Below are positions 32,960-44,886 of a stretch of DNA of 64,000 nt, piece by piece. Source of the DNA: Dolomedes plantarius (lineage: Eukaryota; Arthropoda; Arachnida; Araneae; Dolomedidae); contig OU015491.1 of NCBI GenBank assembly GCA_907164885.2, positions 116,644,931 through 116,708,930 on the forward strand. Reading direction: 5' to 3'. Position 1 is the first letter of the stretch; each line of letters begins with the position of its first letter. The position numbers were made by a program, and so were the translations under genes. The notes under the pieces were generated by a model. That model was not told where the DNA came from. It ran no database searches and was given only the letters and a program-made list of their open reading frames with translations.

Positions 32960-33741
32960 TTGAATTTTTAGCTTTTCTTTTTCAAGAGTAAATGTGATCT
33001 GCTGTTTACTTTGATCTTTAAAGAGCTAAAGACTCGTACTTGTCTGGCAATGGATATATATATAGGTATATGGTTTTACTCTCTACCAAGTGAATTCATT
33101 TATCCACAAATTTTTTCATATATAAATGAATATACACGCATATTTATACATAATACACACATATACACATATCACAAAATAGAGGGGATTTAAGTGTTCA
33201 ACTTTGGTAACACTTTGTTACACAAAAAGGAAATCGGAATCAAAGATATTTCATTAATTTGCCTTGACATTCAAAAGCAATTACGACCCTTTATTGAGGT
33301 TGAAACAAAGACCGGTTATTTAGTTTCATTTTCACTTTTCTTATAATTTATGTAATTACATGTTTCAAGTGTTACTTTATATTTCAAGATCAAGGAAGGA
33401 GAACTAGTTTCAGTCTTGCAAAGCTAAACTCTTACGTTTTTAAATCATTCTACATATACGACTGGCTACTCAGTCTGGAGTTGTGAAATATGTATTTTTT
33501 TTCCTCCTTGATAAAGATTCTGAATTTTTCTCATGAAAATCTCTTTAGAATCTAACAAGAATGTTTCGTTGCATACATATAAATTTCTCGTGTTGGATGG
33601 CCAAAAATTGATCTATTTTTCTAGATTTCAGACGTAACATTATACATATTTAAAATTTGTATGCAGTCGTTTCAGTTCATGTGTGCTTAATGCTGAGACT
33701 ATGTTCAGCAACCGTAGCATATCCGTAAACATCCCTCTAAA
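32960..33741. other. Intergenic; no gene seen
   Basis: AT-rich sequence between the ABCG 3' end and a Tc1 insertion. A short ORF near 33011 is low-complexity. Confidence 0.5.
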
Positions 33742-33743
33742 TA

Positions 33744-35288
33744 CACTGCTCAAAACAATTAGGGGAGCACATGGTTTTAATGAAATTACGCAAATACTTA
33801 CACCGATAAGTAACAAAATAAATCATCCATAATTTAAAGCCTAGCAGGAAACAGAAGAAAGCTTCATATGCAAATCAAAGTTCATGACGTCAAAAACCAG
33901 AAAAAGAACATAAGGGCGGAAATCGGGATGTTGCAGAAACGTCTGTTTCACTGCCTTAACTGCGAAATTCGATTGCTCAGTTATTCTTTTTGAGAAAAGG
34001 TGACTTGAAAATGTCTCAACGTGATTTACCGGAATCCATGGCATGACGTATTATAGGCAGACTTGAATCCGGGCAAACACAACGTAGTGTCGCGGACGCT
34101 GTTGGAGTCGCCAGAAGTGTCGTTGCAAGGCTGTGGAATAATTCCAAGAACCAGGAAATCTTAGACGTCAACCAGGGCAAGGTCGGCCACGCACCACTAC
34201 AGCAACTGATGACCGGTATATACTGTTAACAGCTCGTCGAAACAGAACAAACAATACTACACAGCTGCAAAGACAGTTGCTCTTGGCAACAGGGCGAAGG
34301 GTGTCCAGCCAAACAGTATGTAATAGGCTTCATCAGGGAGGTCTCGATGCACGTAGGCCAATGGTCTGTATTCCGTTGACCTCACGCCACCGAGCGGCCC
34401 GAAGATGGGCTGCTGAACATCGAGATTGGGAGCAACATGATTGGAGCCAAGTGCTGTTTACAGACGAGTCCCGATTCAGTCTGGATTGTGACACCCGACG
34501 TGTTTTGGTATGGAGGGAAAGGGACACTCGAAATAACCCCACATTCGTTCATGAAAAGGCACAATACAGACGAGCTGGTTTTATGGTATGGGGTGGAATC
34601 AGCATAGGTGGACGTACGGACCTGCATATGATCCGGAATGGTACTTTGACGGCCCGAAGGTATGCAGACGAGATACTGAGACCTCATGTCATGCCTTACG
34701 CTGCAGCCACTGGAGATTCCTTTGTTTTCCAGCATAATGCCAGACCGCATACAGCTCGTCTTGTAGAGAACGTCGAAAGCTGAAACGTTCTTGAAGCTGA
34801 AACAATACAGCGTATGGAATGGCCAGCGTGCTCTCCTGACCTGAACCCAATCAAGCATGTTTGGGACATGCTCGTACGACGCATTGCTGCGAGACCAAGG
34901 CATTCTTTTACTCTCCGAGACTTGGAGATTGCACTTCTTGAGGAGTGGAACAGTATTCCCCAAAGTCTTATCGATAACATCATCGCATTCATGGAAAACA
35001 GGTGTGCAGCAGTCTTAGCTGTTCGAGGAGACCTCACGCCATATTTAAAAATCTAGCATCATTTCTAAACAATTATTTTTTTATCGTTTACATGTAACCA
35101 AATTGTTGCCCTAAATCATGTTTTTTCCATATTTTCAAAGAATTAAAGCTTAATTAAGGTTTTTGTTACGTCATTTTTTCTGTATTGCGCATTGATACTC
35201 GTGTACTATCCATTTTATGCCAATACGTGGCTGTCTCGCTAGGTTTTCTTAACTTCTTTGCTTGCTCCCTTAATTTTTTTGAGCAGTG
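33744..35288 (+). mobile_element. Tc1 element, family B, copy 1
   Basis: 1545 bp. Inverted ends CACTGCTCAAAACAATTAGG... (33744) and its near-complement (to 35288), flanked by TA at 33742-33743 and 35289-35290. Near-identical to the copy at 49002-50543. Confidence 0.95.
34011..35056 (+). pseudogene. Tc1 transposase, family B, inactivated (copy 1)
   Basis: The ATG at 34011 opens MSQRDLPESMA and hits TGA where copy 2 has Trp (MAWRIIGRL). A frameshift follows near 34140. From 34277 the frame is open: VLFTDESRFSL holds the first Asp, and GFMVWGGISIGG follows. In the second catalytic block QHDNARPH has lost its Asp codon and reads QHNARPH (about 34730-34750). The frame then stops at 34783 after VENVES. 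The rest (MEWPACSPDLNPIKHVWDML) continues in another frame, with the catalytic Glu replaced by Lys (NPIEYVW in copy 2, NPIKHVW here). Confidence 0.92.
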
Positions 35289-35805
35289 TATTTGACCTTG
35301 GGTGTCAAATTTTTTCTGAACGGATTTTAGAAAATGTCTTAAACACTATAAAACTTTATACTTCACTTTTACTTTAGCTAAAAAAAATATGGAAACTTTT
35401 GAAAGAACTATTAGGTTTCAGCATTATGATGACAGATTAGCAATACTGGAGATCTGTTTAACAGTTGTGGGCACATTGTAGGAAACATCGGAGGTTTGCC
35501 GGACTGAGCCACGAGAGCGGAAAGGCAAACGCGTGTTACATCGGAATACATGAATTTCAAAGAGAAACGGACATAGCCTCCTCGTAGGACAAAGTTGCAG
35601 GGAAACGCGCGTAAAGGGCTTCAGTTGAGCGTAAATATATATATAATGAATATTTCTCCATTTTTAACAATACGGCTTGAAATTATTTAATTGGCCAGTC
35701 ATGGCCTATACATGTGAGGTATGATGTAATACTCGCGTGGTTTACCCGGGATCACGCGCGGATTACTACGTTCTGAAAGTAAGGAAGGATTTGAAAGCAG
35801 GCCTT
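35289..35805. other. No gene; includes an unexplained GC-richer stretch
   Basis: 35440-35640 and 35700-35790 are richer in G+C and CpG than their surroundings, but no frame or repeat explains them. They may be the remains of an older element or a CpG-containing regulatory patch. Confidence 0.35.
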
Positions 35806-36418
35806 ATTTATATATATAAAACAGTTCCGTGACTGACTCACTGACATAACGCACAGACCAAACCGCTGGACCTAAAGGGCTCAAATTTTGCATGGCGATT
35901 CTCCTTACGGTGTAGGGGTGCACTAAGAAATTTTTGAAAAATTCTTAGATATTTTTAAAATTAAATTTTTAAGCTGTTACAGTAACTTTAAGTTTGCATT
36001 TAAAATAATTTGAGTTATAAAATTTATATCGCGAGAAAGATCATAAAAATTCCTTTAAAATGAAATCTTTTTCGAACCTTTACCCTGATTTTTGAGGAAT
36101 TTTTTTAAGATTAATTTTTAGACTTTAATTTATTAAATGCTGATCACGTGATTTCTTTTTCTGGTACTTGAAATAAATTTATCGTCACGTCCATAACAAT
36201 GAAATGGACAATTTTTTTTCTTTCTAATGCAGCAGACGATTTGATATTATTAAAAAAAATATCCCTTACAATTTTTTTTATATATATATATATATATAAC
36301 ATCAATTGTATACATTGATCGTCACATTTATTATATATATATTTTTTTTTGGCATTAATTGCATACATTGACCGTTGTATTTAATTTGAATGTACTCCTT
36401 AGCGAAGCGCAGTTTTTC
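35806..36418 (+). mobile_element. Helitron-like element (family 1, copy B)
   Basis: Head TATATATATAAAACAGTTCCGT, AACGCACAGACCAAACCGCTG and AAGGGCTCAAATTTTGC match the element at 9202. The tail TTTAATTTGAATGTACTCC...AGCGAAG also matches, but the terminal CTAG has decayed into a TA tract. Non-autonomous. Confidence 0.75.
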
Positions 36419-36429
36419 AGTTATATATA

Positions 36430-36664
36430 TATATATGACGTCTTTGGGATCTATCAAGATATGGTGATGTTTTTGAAATTTTAGCTTCGATTGCGGGGTT
36501 GGAATATTCTAGAAAGATTCAGTGGCACGTGCATTAAGGGATAGTGTAAATATTAAGTTATTTATAGGTCGTATTTTGTAAAAGTTGTAGTGCTCAATTG
36601 AAAAATGAGAATTTGGAATGCGCTTTGATAGTAATTTAGGACACGTTTTATACGTATGTATGTC
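36430..36664. other. No element recognised
   Basis: Short AT-rich spacer between the Helitron-like copy and a foldback element. Confidence 0.4.
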
Positions 36665-36968
36665 AAAGTGCAAATGTCTTCATTGACAAGTACCTAACAT
36701 TGCAAACAAGTTTACTTAAAATATACTCCAATACAGGCTGTTTTCTTACATAGCTATGGGAGTAATGAAACGTACAGAAACTTAAGTTTTAAAAAGCTAT
36801 TTATAAATATAGTTTTTTTTATTAGGGGACTCTGAACCTAATCCCTGGAAAGCTAAGTATCTGTACGCTTCATTACTCCCGGAGCTACACAGCATGTATT
36901 AGAATACATTTTAAGTAAACTGTTGCTTGCAATGAGGGGGTACTTGTCAATGAAGACATTTGCACTTT
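36665..36968. mobile_element. Foldback MITE
   Basis: 304 bp with imperfect inverted arms of roughly 105-125 bp, the outer 30 bp (AAAGTGCAAATGTCTTCATT...) perfect. Both arms carry GGGAGTAATGAARCGTACAG. The target duplication is not clear, so the superfamily is open. Confidence 0.8.
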
Positions 36969-36984
36969 AACTTCGAGAATCGCT

Positions 36985-37190
36985 GGTTGCTTACAATGAG
37001 GCGCATCTCAATTTTCCCCAAGCACTCATATTTTCTCCTACCCACTCTAACCCCTCACAGGACATTCCGTTCTGCAGATTTAACGTGCCCATATCCGGAC
37101 TAGACACGGAGATATTTAATGACGTTCGACAGGATTTGAACTGATTACGCAAACTAATACTTAAGCATACACGACCCGAGTAAACAGATC
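36985..37190 (-). mobile_element. tRNA-derived SINE, 3'-truncated (copy 3 of 4)
   Basis: In reverse complement: AGTTCAAATCC (a good B box, 37132-37142), GTCATTAAATATCTCCGTGT, CTAGTCCGGATATGGGC, GTTAGAGTGGGTAGG, then AAAATTGAGATGCGCC. These follow the order of the copies at 11698 and 57352. The 3' half and CAA tail are missing. Confidence 0.7.
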
Positions 37191-37428
37191 CTCAGACGAG
37201 AATTCGGATCTTTAATTTGCGCATAACACTTGGTGAAGAATGAGCGAACAATAACCGGAAAAATAAATTGTAAATGAAAAGATATTAACCAGAGAATTCT
37301 CTAAAAAGAAAAAAGAAGCTTAAAGGTAAGTATATATTTTCATCAAAGTCCGGTGCTCACTACATAAAGACTAGGTGCTAGGAAAAAATAAAATTATATA
37401 TATATATATATATATATATTTATTATGC

Positions 37429-38770
37429 AATTTTATGCATAAAATATTTTGTCATTTGTTTAAAAAACAGCTAGACAATAGTGATCTTTTTCAGCCTTTA
37501 AGAGAAACTACCTGTATTATTAAGAAAATTATTGCAAAATATAAACTTCTAGGTATAACAGCAGATAACTGTCTTTTCTTATATCACTTTACTTCCTAAG
37601 TTTCATAAAACACCTATTGCTTTTAGAGCAGTAACCTGTGGTCATAACACTTATGCTACTAAAGCAAGTATTAAATTACCTTAAATTAATCTATAAAATA
37701 ATAACATCTGGTGTTTGTGGTATAATTGATAATAGCTTGAGTCTAATTAGAAAACTACAAATATTGAATAATTGTAAATCAATTGTAACTTTTGATTTTA
37801 AAGATTGATTCAATAATATCAATATAAATGATTTAAATAGAGTAATTATAAAGTTAGTACAAAATAATGTTCAATACTTAAGCAAAGAGATTAATCTTAC
37901 TCATTTTAATAGGCTCTTAGATTTTGTTACTAAACATAATTATATTATACACAGTAATAGTATATACTTACAGACTAAAGGTGTACCTTAAGGTGGAAAT
38001 GCTTCTAGTATGCTAGCTAATTTATACTTGCATTATTTTGAAGTTGATAATATTAATAATATTGATAACTAGAAGGTAACCCGTCATTTTGACGTCATAA
38101 TACTAATAATGACGTCATAATGGAAAAAGTATATGAAAGTTAAAAAATATCCCGAATTATCTAACAATATTGCATTTAATCCACACCTTGTAAAAGCAAA
38201 CCCTTTCATTATTTTTTATTTATTTAGTTTTTCATGCGATTGGAGTAGTAGACTGCCATCCAGTTTTTTACAGATCACTACGCGATATGAATACTTGAGA
38301 TACTTGATTCATTCACTCAAGTTTGTTTACTTTCAGAATTCATCGCAAAAGTAAACAGATTTTTAAAAACTGTTAAATATATAGCTAAAAGCATCCAGTT
38401 TTTTTTAGTTCTGAATGTTTTATAGAAAAATAGGCTGAACAAACGTGATTTGATGGAGAAGATATTAGTTTTTAGGTAAGAAAAACATACATCAACATCT
38501 GAAATTGAAATTAAGCCTAACCGGCTGTTTGTTTACTGAGAGCTTCAATTGAAAGATGAGTACAGCCCGGAAGTGTTATACAGAGACAACGGCTATTATA
38601 TATATAATAGCAATTACAAAATATTTAGATATGTTGATGATATAATTGTAATTAATAAAGTAATAATCATATAGCCTTAAATTTTTACCCTCATAATCTA
38701 GAACTAATACAAAGTAGCCAAAATAATATTAATGTTAACATTTTAGATATTAATGTTGTGTCGGTCTAAC
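37429..38770 (+). pseudogene. Reverse transcriptase relic, split by a Helitron-like insertion
   Basis: Several frames of one RT: LPKFHKTPIAFRAVTCGHNT, then SIVTFDFKD (motif A aspartates), then LQTKGVP-GGNASSMLANLYL (motif B). After the insertion at 38069-38607 the frame resumes SNYKIFRYVDDIIVI (motif C) and FYPHNLELIQ. Removing the insertion restores codons across the junction (IDN|SNYKIFRYVDD). It has frameshifts and stops and is not functional. It is the same family as the fragment at 2934-3390. Confidence 0.8.
38069..38607 (-). mobile_element. Helitron-like insertion inside the RT relic
   Basis: 539 bp. The left boundary is A|CTAG (CTAG at 38069-38072), so on the minus strand the element ends ...GGGTTACCTTCTAG|T. 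The right boundary is ATATATATAA|T, close to the complement of a TC-TATATATA Helitron start. Insertion between host A and T with no duplication is the Helitron mode. No replication protein is encoded, and the sequence does not match family 1. Confidence 0.65.
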
Positions 38771-38779
38771 ACTCCAAGC

Positions 38780-40630
38780 ACGCCGTGATGTTTGTCAGTT
38801 GGTGCGCAGCATCTGCATGTATCGCAATGTGAACATTAAATAACAAAAAAAGGCTACAAATTTGATCTGGATTATCCGGAGATCCGGATGAACGAAGTTT
38901 TACTGTATACATTAATATTTACTTATAAAGTTTCAGTTACATGAAATTTGACACCAAAAAAAAAAACCAAAAAACAACGAGTGTGAATGATAAGGAAAAT
39001 ATTTTTAATTGTTATTATGTTACAGTTTATTGATTTTTGAAATATTCTCAAAATTTGCTTATTCCGTTTTTCTATTCTTTTGATAAAATTTTCCTAATTT
39101 TTTTTAAAAATTTGCTATTACCAATGAATTTTTATTGGGGCGCGTGAGTTTTCTTTTAAGGGAACAAGGGATCATCAACCTCGTTTTTCTGTAATTTCCA
39201 ATATTTTACTCTATATACTACATGGGTATAATTAATATTCTTTTCTATTACATTAAAGATACTTAGAATTCACAAATAAGTATTTTGTGGAAGAATATCA
39301 AAAACATTCTTCAAAAATACTAGAATTTTTCAAAATGCTCCATGAGCCTTTATTTTCGTCTGATTTATTCCAAACTCCTTGGAATTGTTGATGGAAGTGT
39401 TTTTCACTAAACAGTGCATAATTCTTCGAAATCATAAATATTTTTCAATTTTATAGACCATAAAATAGAGTAAAAACATGCAAAAACTTTAAAAAAATAA
39501 CAGTCACAATAGAAAAAAATTATTGTTAAGACTTGAGATTCATACAAAAAAAATTAAATGCACTACTGCATTTATATACACATGGTAAACTTATAATAAA
39601 AAAGTTAAGGTTTTTAATTGACATGGAATGCGCATGGAGCATTTTGGAAAAAAAGTTAGATATCTGGAAAAAAAATTTGAAAACAAGCATTATTCTGCGA
39701 AAAGTCCCTTATTTTGAACTCTAATGGTTTTCAGTGCAGTAAAAAAGAAAATTGTTCTCATTTTGTATAGAGTTAAAAATTTTAAATTTAAAAATTTCGA
39801 ATTTGAAGGTCCCTTGTGCCCTTAAAGAAAATGGGTCGTGATCGAAAAAAGTTTGCGAATCACAACTCTAGATTATTAAAAGCTCTATGAACTGGTAAAA
39901 TTAGACTTAGGATTATTCACTGTAATTTATGATTACAAATATGGTAGCATCTTTGGATAAGTAACGTCTTTTGAAAACAACGATATTGTATAACAATGTC
40001 GTCGCTACTTTACAAATAATTATAAGTAAAACAATGTTTCTTACATTAAATTACCAAACTTAAGGAAACGTTAGGAGGTCTTGCAATTAAAAGGTTTATA
40101 TTTTTTTAGAGGAAACTTACGAGAATTTACTCGTAATATCCTTATTTTGCATATGTTAGGTTTGAACAGAAGAAAAAATGCATCAGAATTACGATAGTGA
40201 ACAGAGTAGAGGGAAAATAATTGCAAATGCTTCAAAACTTTTTGTTTCGATACTTAATTTTAATTTTTTCCAACTCTCTATGATTCTGAATAACTGGTAA
40301 ACAAATTACTAGTGATGTTAATATTAGATTTCGTTTCTTGATTTTTTTGTGTGGATAAAATACACGTAAAGTATTGTATGTTTTTGGCTTGTTCTTTTAA
40401 TTTTTAGTTGGAAGAAATCATCGGACGCACCGCGTAGTCTGTACTATGTTGATATTCGAAATTCTGAAAAATCTAAACATTTGTTTTAGTTTTCTACTTC
40501 ACTAGATGGCAGCACTAAAACATTTAAAAAAAAATAGGTTTAGTTCATCGAAATTCACCTGCGATTTATTATTACTATCAGGCAATTCGGGTGAAACTAA
40601 GATTTCAAAACTATCTAATTGAAACGTATA
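38780..40630. other. No gene or recognised element
   Basis: Long AT-rich stretch with poly-A/T runs and no frame of interest. Confidence 0.5.
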
Positions 40631-40632
40631 TA

Positions 40633-40790
40633 CAGTGGAATTTCGATCGATCGTTTTTCCGCATGTGTCATTCATTTTATCCAGTCCCAACGATCATATT
40701 GCTTTGTTATGTTTCTGCATCTATCGTTTTCCCGCATTTATCGTTCATTTCACTCGGTCCCTTGAAAAACAATACATCGAGATTCCACTG
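40633..40790. mobile_element. MITE with TA target (pogo/Tigger-like)
   Basis: 158 bp. The inverted ends CAGTGGAATTTCGAT and CAGTGGAATCTCGAT face each other, flanked by TA on both sides. Interior phrases CGTTTTYCCGCA and AACGATCAT recur in both halves. Confidence 0.8.
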
Positions 40791-40799
40791 TATTCGTTT

Positions 40800-41394
40800 T
40801 GCATTAGGCTTCTTTCATTACGCAACATTCTATCACAATCGGAAGAGAAAAAGAGGTTTTTAACGTACGCACCACTTATGAACGATATAGATTTATCACT
40901 ACCTGGAAATAGATTTTACGTGTATTGTGATTCTACGTAATGAATGTATACAAACAATTTATGAGGAAGGGAAATCTGATATTCCTATGATAAAAATTTC
41001 AACATATCTTGAGTCATGTTGTGAAGAAATTAACACGATTTTAGAAAGTTTTTAAAAAAAAATCATTCTGAGTTTCCCTCTACTTATTAGTGCTTTGGGT
41101 CATAAATATCAATAGTTCAATGATCCTCGATGCTCCCCAAAGGATGCTCCCCAATCATCATAATTCAGTGATCCCCACATTTGCACATTGTTCATAGTAA
41201 CAACCACACCAGTGCTCCTCAGCCTGATGTTGATCTATTAATTAGATTAAAACAATTGTCGCCCTTCCTTTATTTTTAATGAGGATTATTTGGAAGCCAT
41301 CTTTTTACTGGTTGTGTTTCCACAGGTTTCTTGTAAGAATTTAGTGCCATTCATCACTTTTCTCATTATGAAATATTACCATTCACTGAAAATA
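40800..41394. other. No gene seen
   Basis: A small internal duplication of GATGCTCCCCAA near 41130-41155. Otherwise AT-rich and non-coding. Confidence 0.45.
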
Positions 41395-41454
41395 CTGTAT
41401 TTTTCGGACCATAAGACCTTAAAATAAGTAACTCACTCCTCAAATACCTTAGAG

Positions 41455-43834
41455 CAGTGTTTCCCAACCTTTTTGTGCCATGCCCCACCTAAGCCTTTCT
41501 AAAATTCTTATGCCCCCCCCTAAATAACATATACATAATTTTTAATATTAAAAAATTGAATTGTTCACTTAAGAAACTTAAATGATAGGTTTTAGGAAGA
41601 AATCATTAGGAAATTGTTAACGAAACACAGTAAGTAAAATTTCAAAACATATAATGAAAAACTGAAATTCAAATTCGAAATAATTTTAATAAAGATTTTT
41701 CTATGTTAATTTATTATTTTAATTTAGTGAGATCCTTGTGCTTGATGCTTGCTGCACAGAGATTTTATGTTAGGTTCCTATTTGGTTAGCTTCAGTCTCA
41801 AGTCTCCCCGTTGTGTTATATCCAGCCGATTTTTTTTTTACCAGTAATTCATTTACAGCACTAAATCCACATTCAGCTAAATATGAAGATGGAAACGGTA
41901 ACAATAGTTTTCATGCACATTTGGTTGAATTTGGGTATTTGATTTCTGTTTCCTCACAAAGCTATTCCATCGCTCCTTTTACATTAAATAAAGTTTTTAC
42001 TGACTCATCATTTTGCATTTCTGCAAGTTCTTCTTGATACTGCATATTTGATATATCAGACAAATCCACTAACATTGGCTGCATCATCCATGTTGGAAAA
42101 TCAATTTGTTTTAAATTAGAAAATCTTTCTTTTAAATCAGCCGATAGAATTTTCAGATGATCGACAATAACAAGTATAGCGGTATCAGTTACTTCACATT
42201 TTTGGAGCCAATGAAACTGTTCAAAGTTTTTGTTGTTAATATATTTCTGACATAACTTAATAAGGGTAATGGAACCAAATATCTTCGTTTTTGCATCGAC
42301 AAGAGTTTTATTTGTTCCTTGAAGTTGCTTATTTAATATATTTAGTTTTTTCAAAGATATCGGCTAAATAACTCACAAATGCTTTACCATCGACTGTTAA
42401 CAGATACTTCATTTCAGGTTTGTCAATTAAAAAATCACTAAGAGTATCAAACAGTTCCAGAAATCTTTTCAAGCAGTTCCCTTTAGAGAACCATCTCACT
42501 TCAGTGTGAAGTAAAAGTCTCACATGGTCTGCATTTTGTTCTTCACAAAATAGCTTGAACAGACGCTCACATTTAGCATTAGCTTTAATAGCATTGATAC
42601 ACTTTATTACTGAATGTAGTACTTCATTTAGAACAGGCGACATGTTTTTAGCTACCAAGTTTTCCCTGTGAATTACACAATGCACAAGAATCATTTCTAG
42701 ATTCTCATCTTTCATCAATTTTAAGCAGCCATTTTTCTTGCCCATCATATTAGGAGCACCATCTGCAGCACAAGATGTTATATTTTTCATTGATATATTA
42801 TTGACATCTAAGTAGTTTTTTAGCTTATTATATATATCTTTGGAGGTAGTGGTGCTTTCTAATCTTTTACAGAACAACATTTCTTCAGCAAAATGCCCTT
42901 TATCAATATATCTAACTTAAGTTATCAATACTGCCTCACTGTCTCTCAAAGTTGATTCATCTATTTGCAATGAGAATTTTCTTGTTTTCAGCTTTTCAAC
43001 AAGTTGTTTTTCAATATCTTCACTCATTTCGTCTATTCTTCTGCTAACAGTATTGTTACTGAGTGGCATAGCTTTTACATCTTTATCAAGAACCGTTTTA
43101 AGAAATGCAGATATTGACGGTTTTATTAAATTCTCTCCTATAGTATGATTTTTTCCAGATTTAGCGATGAATAAAGAAATTTGATAACTAGCCTCAAGAA
43201 TACGATTATGATTTGAAGTATAAGCAGTAAATAGAGACTTTAATGTTGTTCTCTTTTCAAAAATTATCTTTAAAGTTTGAAAGTAATTCAAATCTGAATT
43301 AATATGATCACTATGTTTCGCCTTCAAATGCGCTTCAAGACGACCTTGTTTCATTGATTCTTTGGTCAAGCACTGCTGGCATAAAAGACAAAAAGGAAAC
43401 CGCTCATCGTGGACATCAGGTATGAACCCAAATTTTAAATATTCCTCCGAATATTGACGAATTTTTTTTTGCTTCCACCACTCATTTTATTATGGGCTGA
43501 AATAAATAAATATAAGATCAATTAAAAACTAAAACTAAAGTATGTGTTAAAATTAATTTAATGTGACAGAGTAAACGTATACTAAAAAATGCATATTTAT
43601 TTAAATGTATATAACACATTTACCACACCGCTACCGCAAAATAGCATATTTTTTCCATTTGACATATTTTTTTGGAAAATTATGCTTCTAAAATTAAAAT
43701 AAATAAAAATAAAATAAAATACTTATCAATTATATCTATACAATGTATATATTTTTTAAATCAACGAGACTTTTTAAACAGTTTTTACGGACGCTTATTT
43801 CAAATTAACACCAACTGAATGCTGCGAAACACTA
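41455..43834 (-). mobile_element. hAT transposon (BED-finger type), degenerate
   Basis: The left end CAGTGTTTCCCAACCTTTTT is a typical hAT terminus. The best right end is TAGTGTTTCGCAGCATTC (complement, ending 43834). The expected 8-bp target duplication is not recognisable, perhaps from decay. It carries the transposase relic on the minus strand. Confidence 0.7.
41720..43485 (-). pseudogene. hAT transposase with BED zinc finger (ZBED5/SCAND3-like), broken
   Basis: From the ATG at 43485: MSGGSKKK, a one-base slip in an A run (near 43463-43471), then FPFCLLCQ...LEAHLKAKH, a C2H2 BED finger. Next come LSNNTVSRRIDEMSEDIEKQ and SLQIDESTLRDSEAVLIT, followed by an in-frame TAA (42917-42919) where the family has an aromatic residue. 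The frame continues VRYIDKGHFAEE, AADGAPNMMGKKNG, LVHCVIHRENLVAKNM and TEVRWFSKGNCLKRF. After another frameshift near 42340 it ends in the hAT dimerisation region (LLPFPSSYLAECGFSAV). Layout and motifs match domesticated ZBED5/SCAND3-type proteins, but this copy is dead. Confidence 0.9.
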
Positions 43835-43973
43835 CAGAAGTTGTGACGGGCCATTCAGATGCGAACAACTGCGTTGTTTAACGAGATTTTACCTTCTGAT
43901 CATAAGACGTAACCCAATTTTAAGTCGAATTTTTTTATGCAAAAAGGTGTGTCTTATGGTCCGAAAAATACGA

Positions 43974-44884
43974 TAATCTGTTTCGGCAAGAAAATTTTTC
44001 TCGCAGGTTATTTCTGTGACGATTATTTACTATCCGAATTCTGTCGAATTAGATATTGATAAAAGTTGCGTATTTAAATGTGGGATTTATTGCTTGCCCT
44101 TTAAGAATATTTCAATAGTATATGAGCTGCTACCTCGCTGGATTCTTAAGTCCATAAAACAAAAAGTGATAAAATAATACATACATTGAAAATTCTCTGA
44201 AAATGTAAATTAAAATAAACACTGTAGAATGTATTATTGCAGTTGTAGCTTTTATCTGATGACATATAAAATCTATTATAGAACATCGTTATTATTATTA
44301 CATGGAATATTACTTGGAGTAATACATGGCATGCTTGGAGTAATACATGGAATATTACTTGGAATTATCGTTATTATTATTACAATTTTTGCATGACTAA
44401 GGAACTTAACCGATTTGACAAGGAAAAAAAATAATAACGTCCAATCAGTCAAATTATTTTTATACTACAGAAAAAAAATGGAACTAATTGTTTAGTAATT
44501 CCCAAGTACTTATTTCTGCAGCAGTTAGATAGTAACTGACTCATTTATTTATTTATTTATTTATTTTTTTGGGGGTGGGGTGGGGGAGAAAACAACACTA
44601 AACGATTTACCTTTATCATCAAGTACTTGCTCCTGCGTTTTAATTACACTATTGCAACGATTTACATTAGTTTATGGACTTAACTTGATTGGCATCTGAA
44701 AAAAGTTACTTATTATTCGATGACAAAAATAATTTTGTCATTTAGTGGTGTTGATCGTTATTATTTAGGAAACTTATGATGAATGAAAAAAATTAGGAGT
44801 CAACTTGACACTAAAATTTCAAAAAGTGGACTTAACCAACTTGGCTTGTGAATGGCTAATATATTTGTCTTTCTGACTAGCAAA
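43974..44884. other. No gene; short local duplication
   Basis: AT-rich. A phrase TTGGAGTAATACATGG is duplicated near 44313-44350. Confidence 0.5.
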
Positions 44885-44886
44885 TA

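Larger units (their letters stand above)
41395..43973. mobile_element. TA-flanked TIR element interrupted by a hAT transposon
   Basis: The left end CTGTATTTTTCGGACCATAA (41395) and the complement of the right end TCGTATTTTTCGGACCATAA (to 43973) match over at least 18 bp and are flanked by TA. The hAT transposon at about 41455-43834 sits between them. Without it the outer element is only about 200 bp, a MITE. Confidence 0.75.

Noticed and set aside
34333..35037. Minus-strand ORFs of up to 193 codons opposite the Tc1 family B transposase (also 49829-50295)
   Set aside because: Present only because the coding strand is relatively GC-rich; no known protein.
40591..40940. Overlapping 90- and 101-codon ORFs
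   Set aside because: They run across a TA-flanked MITE in two frames and resemble no protein.
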